NCBI GenBank assembly: GCA_030141605.1
Contig: JAQGDQ010000350.1
Location: 166,098 to 230,097 of the forward strand
DNA from: Tubiluchus corallicola
Lineage: Eukaryota > Priapulida > Priapulimorpha > Priapulimorphida > Tubiluchidae
Length of the DNA: 64,000 nucleotides
Reading direction: 5' to 3'
The notes under the pieces were generated by a model. It ran no database searches. It saw only the letters and a list, made by a program, of their open reading frames with translations, and had not been told where the DNA came from. The translations under genes and the position numbers were made by a program. This document shows, piece after piece, positions 62,660-64,000 of the stretch (position 1 is its first letter; each line of letters begins with the position of its first letter).

Positions 62660-64000
62660 TAAGCTCATTGCCTGTCAACACGTGACAGCTTATATCGGGT
62701 GATGCAGAAAAAATGTGCCGAAGTTTCCGAAGTTTAGAATGCGATAATATTACAACCAAGTGCCCTACCAAGTTAAAATTTCACAGCATGAATGTATATT
62801 ATAATATGTTAACTTTACATTGAGAAAATTACAGATCTATTGTTTTAGTGGTTTTTAAGTTACGGCTAAAAAACTTGCATTTAAAAAATTAAATGGTGGA
62901 AAAATGTCAGCTATGGTCATCAAGTGAAAAAGCAATCACATCTAAATACATAAAGCGCTCAATACGTGGTAGCAAAGCAATAAAGAATTAAACTGGGTTA
63001 TATCATTGCATCCACTACAGAATATTTGAGCACTGATAAAGATTCATTGCCAAGAAAAATGGGACTTAATTCTCTGGATTAGGTATCTATGTGCACATTG
63101 GCCACACAGAGTTGTTCGATGCAAAGGGACTAGGAGGCAAAAATTTCTTAAGTGCTGGGACTAAAATTACCCTTAGAAAAGTGAGAGACAGTTTCAGCTG
63201 TTAGAAGAAATGCCTTTGTCTAGTTTGCACTGATAATGGTGGAGACATAGGGCACTTGCTGCAAATTTTAACAATAGTGACACAGTTATTTTTAGCGTTT
63301 ATTTTTTGACTTGGTATAAAACTTCTGAATTTTAGAATCAAAACTAGCGTTAATGCCTGTAACATCAATCAAAATTATTCCCTTATTTAGTTATCGTTGT
63401 CTGACAATTTTTTCAATCGATTCCGTTATTTTCTTTTTATAATATCGTGATCAAAACTTCAGCACATTTTTTCACCGCCTGATATATGCAACAACCAATT
63501 CACTAACTAAAGTTCACAAATCTTGGAGTTTGTAAACAATAAACACACAGAATAAAAACTGATTTAGAAACAACCAACAGCCTAACAACATTGTGAGTGA
63601 GTTAAACATAACATGTTTTCTAACAAACCTTACAAAAAAATCTACTATTAGCCTTCAAATGACTCGAAATAGCTGACCTTTATTTAAATATTTGAGCACA
63701 GTGCCTTATAGTGCTTACAATTATGAATTTATTCCACAGCAACTCAAACATACATATAAATTGATATAACATTGAAAAAAATAAATAAACTATGCGAGTT
63801 ACTGTGAGGAGGGGGAAGGAGCATTGAGCTTTCGAGTCCTCCTCCAGATAAGTGAAACAATTGACAATTAACATTAAATTTTCATCAGTTATAGCGTACA
63901 TTAGAACAAAATAAGTTTTGTTAGTAACTTAAGATCAGGATGAGTAAAATTGTGAGTTAATTATACCGTTGTAGTAGGTAATTCTTTGATGCTTTTTTAA
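62660..64000. other. intergenic, no gene seen
   Basis: AT-rich DNA to the window edge. Frames such as 63680-63901 (minus) have no recognisable domain or splice support. Confidence 0.45.

Overview
This is invertebrate metazoan nuclear DNA. It is AT-rich, its genes are sparse and split by GT-AG introns with U2-type acceptors, and it is dense in retrotransposons, terminal-inverted-repeat DNA elements and micro/minisatellites. The lineage cannot be fixed from sequence alone. A BEL/Pao retrotransposon, an eight-cysteine CS-alpha-beta-type secreted peptide and S1 proteases with an AIMP1 orthologue fit many invertebrate groups and argue against a vertebrate.

Layout. 0.9-1.9 kb (+): a three-exon gene for a small secreted eight-cysteine, defensin-like peptide. 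3.9-6.15 kb: a 5'-truncated, stop-broken LINE (minus) with an 18-bp target duplication next to a long (AAT)n tract. 9.4-10.7 kb (minus): an eleven-finger C2H2 protein whose start is overlapped by an upstream ORF. 11.0-17.2 kb: two diverged copies of a roughly 2-kb repeat unit, each holding a fold-back palindrome; one copy is split by a 730-bp TIR element and the other copy preserves the empty site. 17.6-25.8 kb and 30.4-36.9 kb (both minus): two tandem paralogous secreted S1-family serine protease genes with the same seven-coding-exon plan. The first keeps the His-Asp-Ser triad but has weak splice donors and several minisatellites, two of which are built from its own exon boundaries. The second has clean splice sites but has lost the catalytic His (to Arg) and Ser (to Ile), so it is a predicted pseudoprotease. 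The homology between the two blocks continues upstream to about 26.3 and 40.57 kb. 37.1-40.0 kb: large CT-rich microsatellites and a LINE 3' remnant. 40.57-50.40 kb (+): a BEL/Pao LTR retrotransposon with an uninterrupted 1978-residue polyprotein; a hAT-like element carrying a 96-bp MITE is nested in its leader. 51.3-61.9 kb (+): the complete AIMP1 gene, six coding exons, 309 residues, with several DNA elements and tandem repeats in its introns. 62.2-62.65 kb: a second copy of a hAT-like non-autonomous element with a perfect 8-bp target duplication.

The host genes do not form a pathway. The peptide and the protease pair are plausible secreted defence or digestive factors, AIMP1 is a housekeeping component of the multi-tRNA-synthetase complex, and the finger protein is a probable transcription regulator. 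The most unusual points are the enzyme/pseudoenzyme pair with opposite kinds of damage, the exon-derived 102-bp satellite carrying 13 splice acceptors, and the nested elements in the BEL leader. All exon models come from reading splice sites by eye and have not been tested against transcripts.
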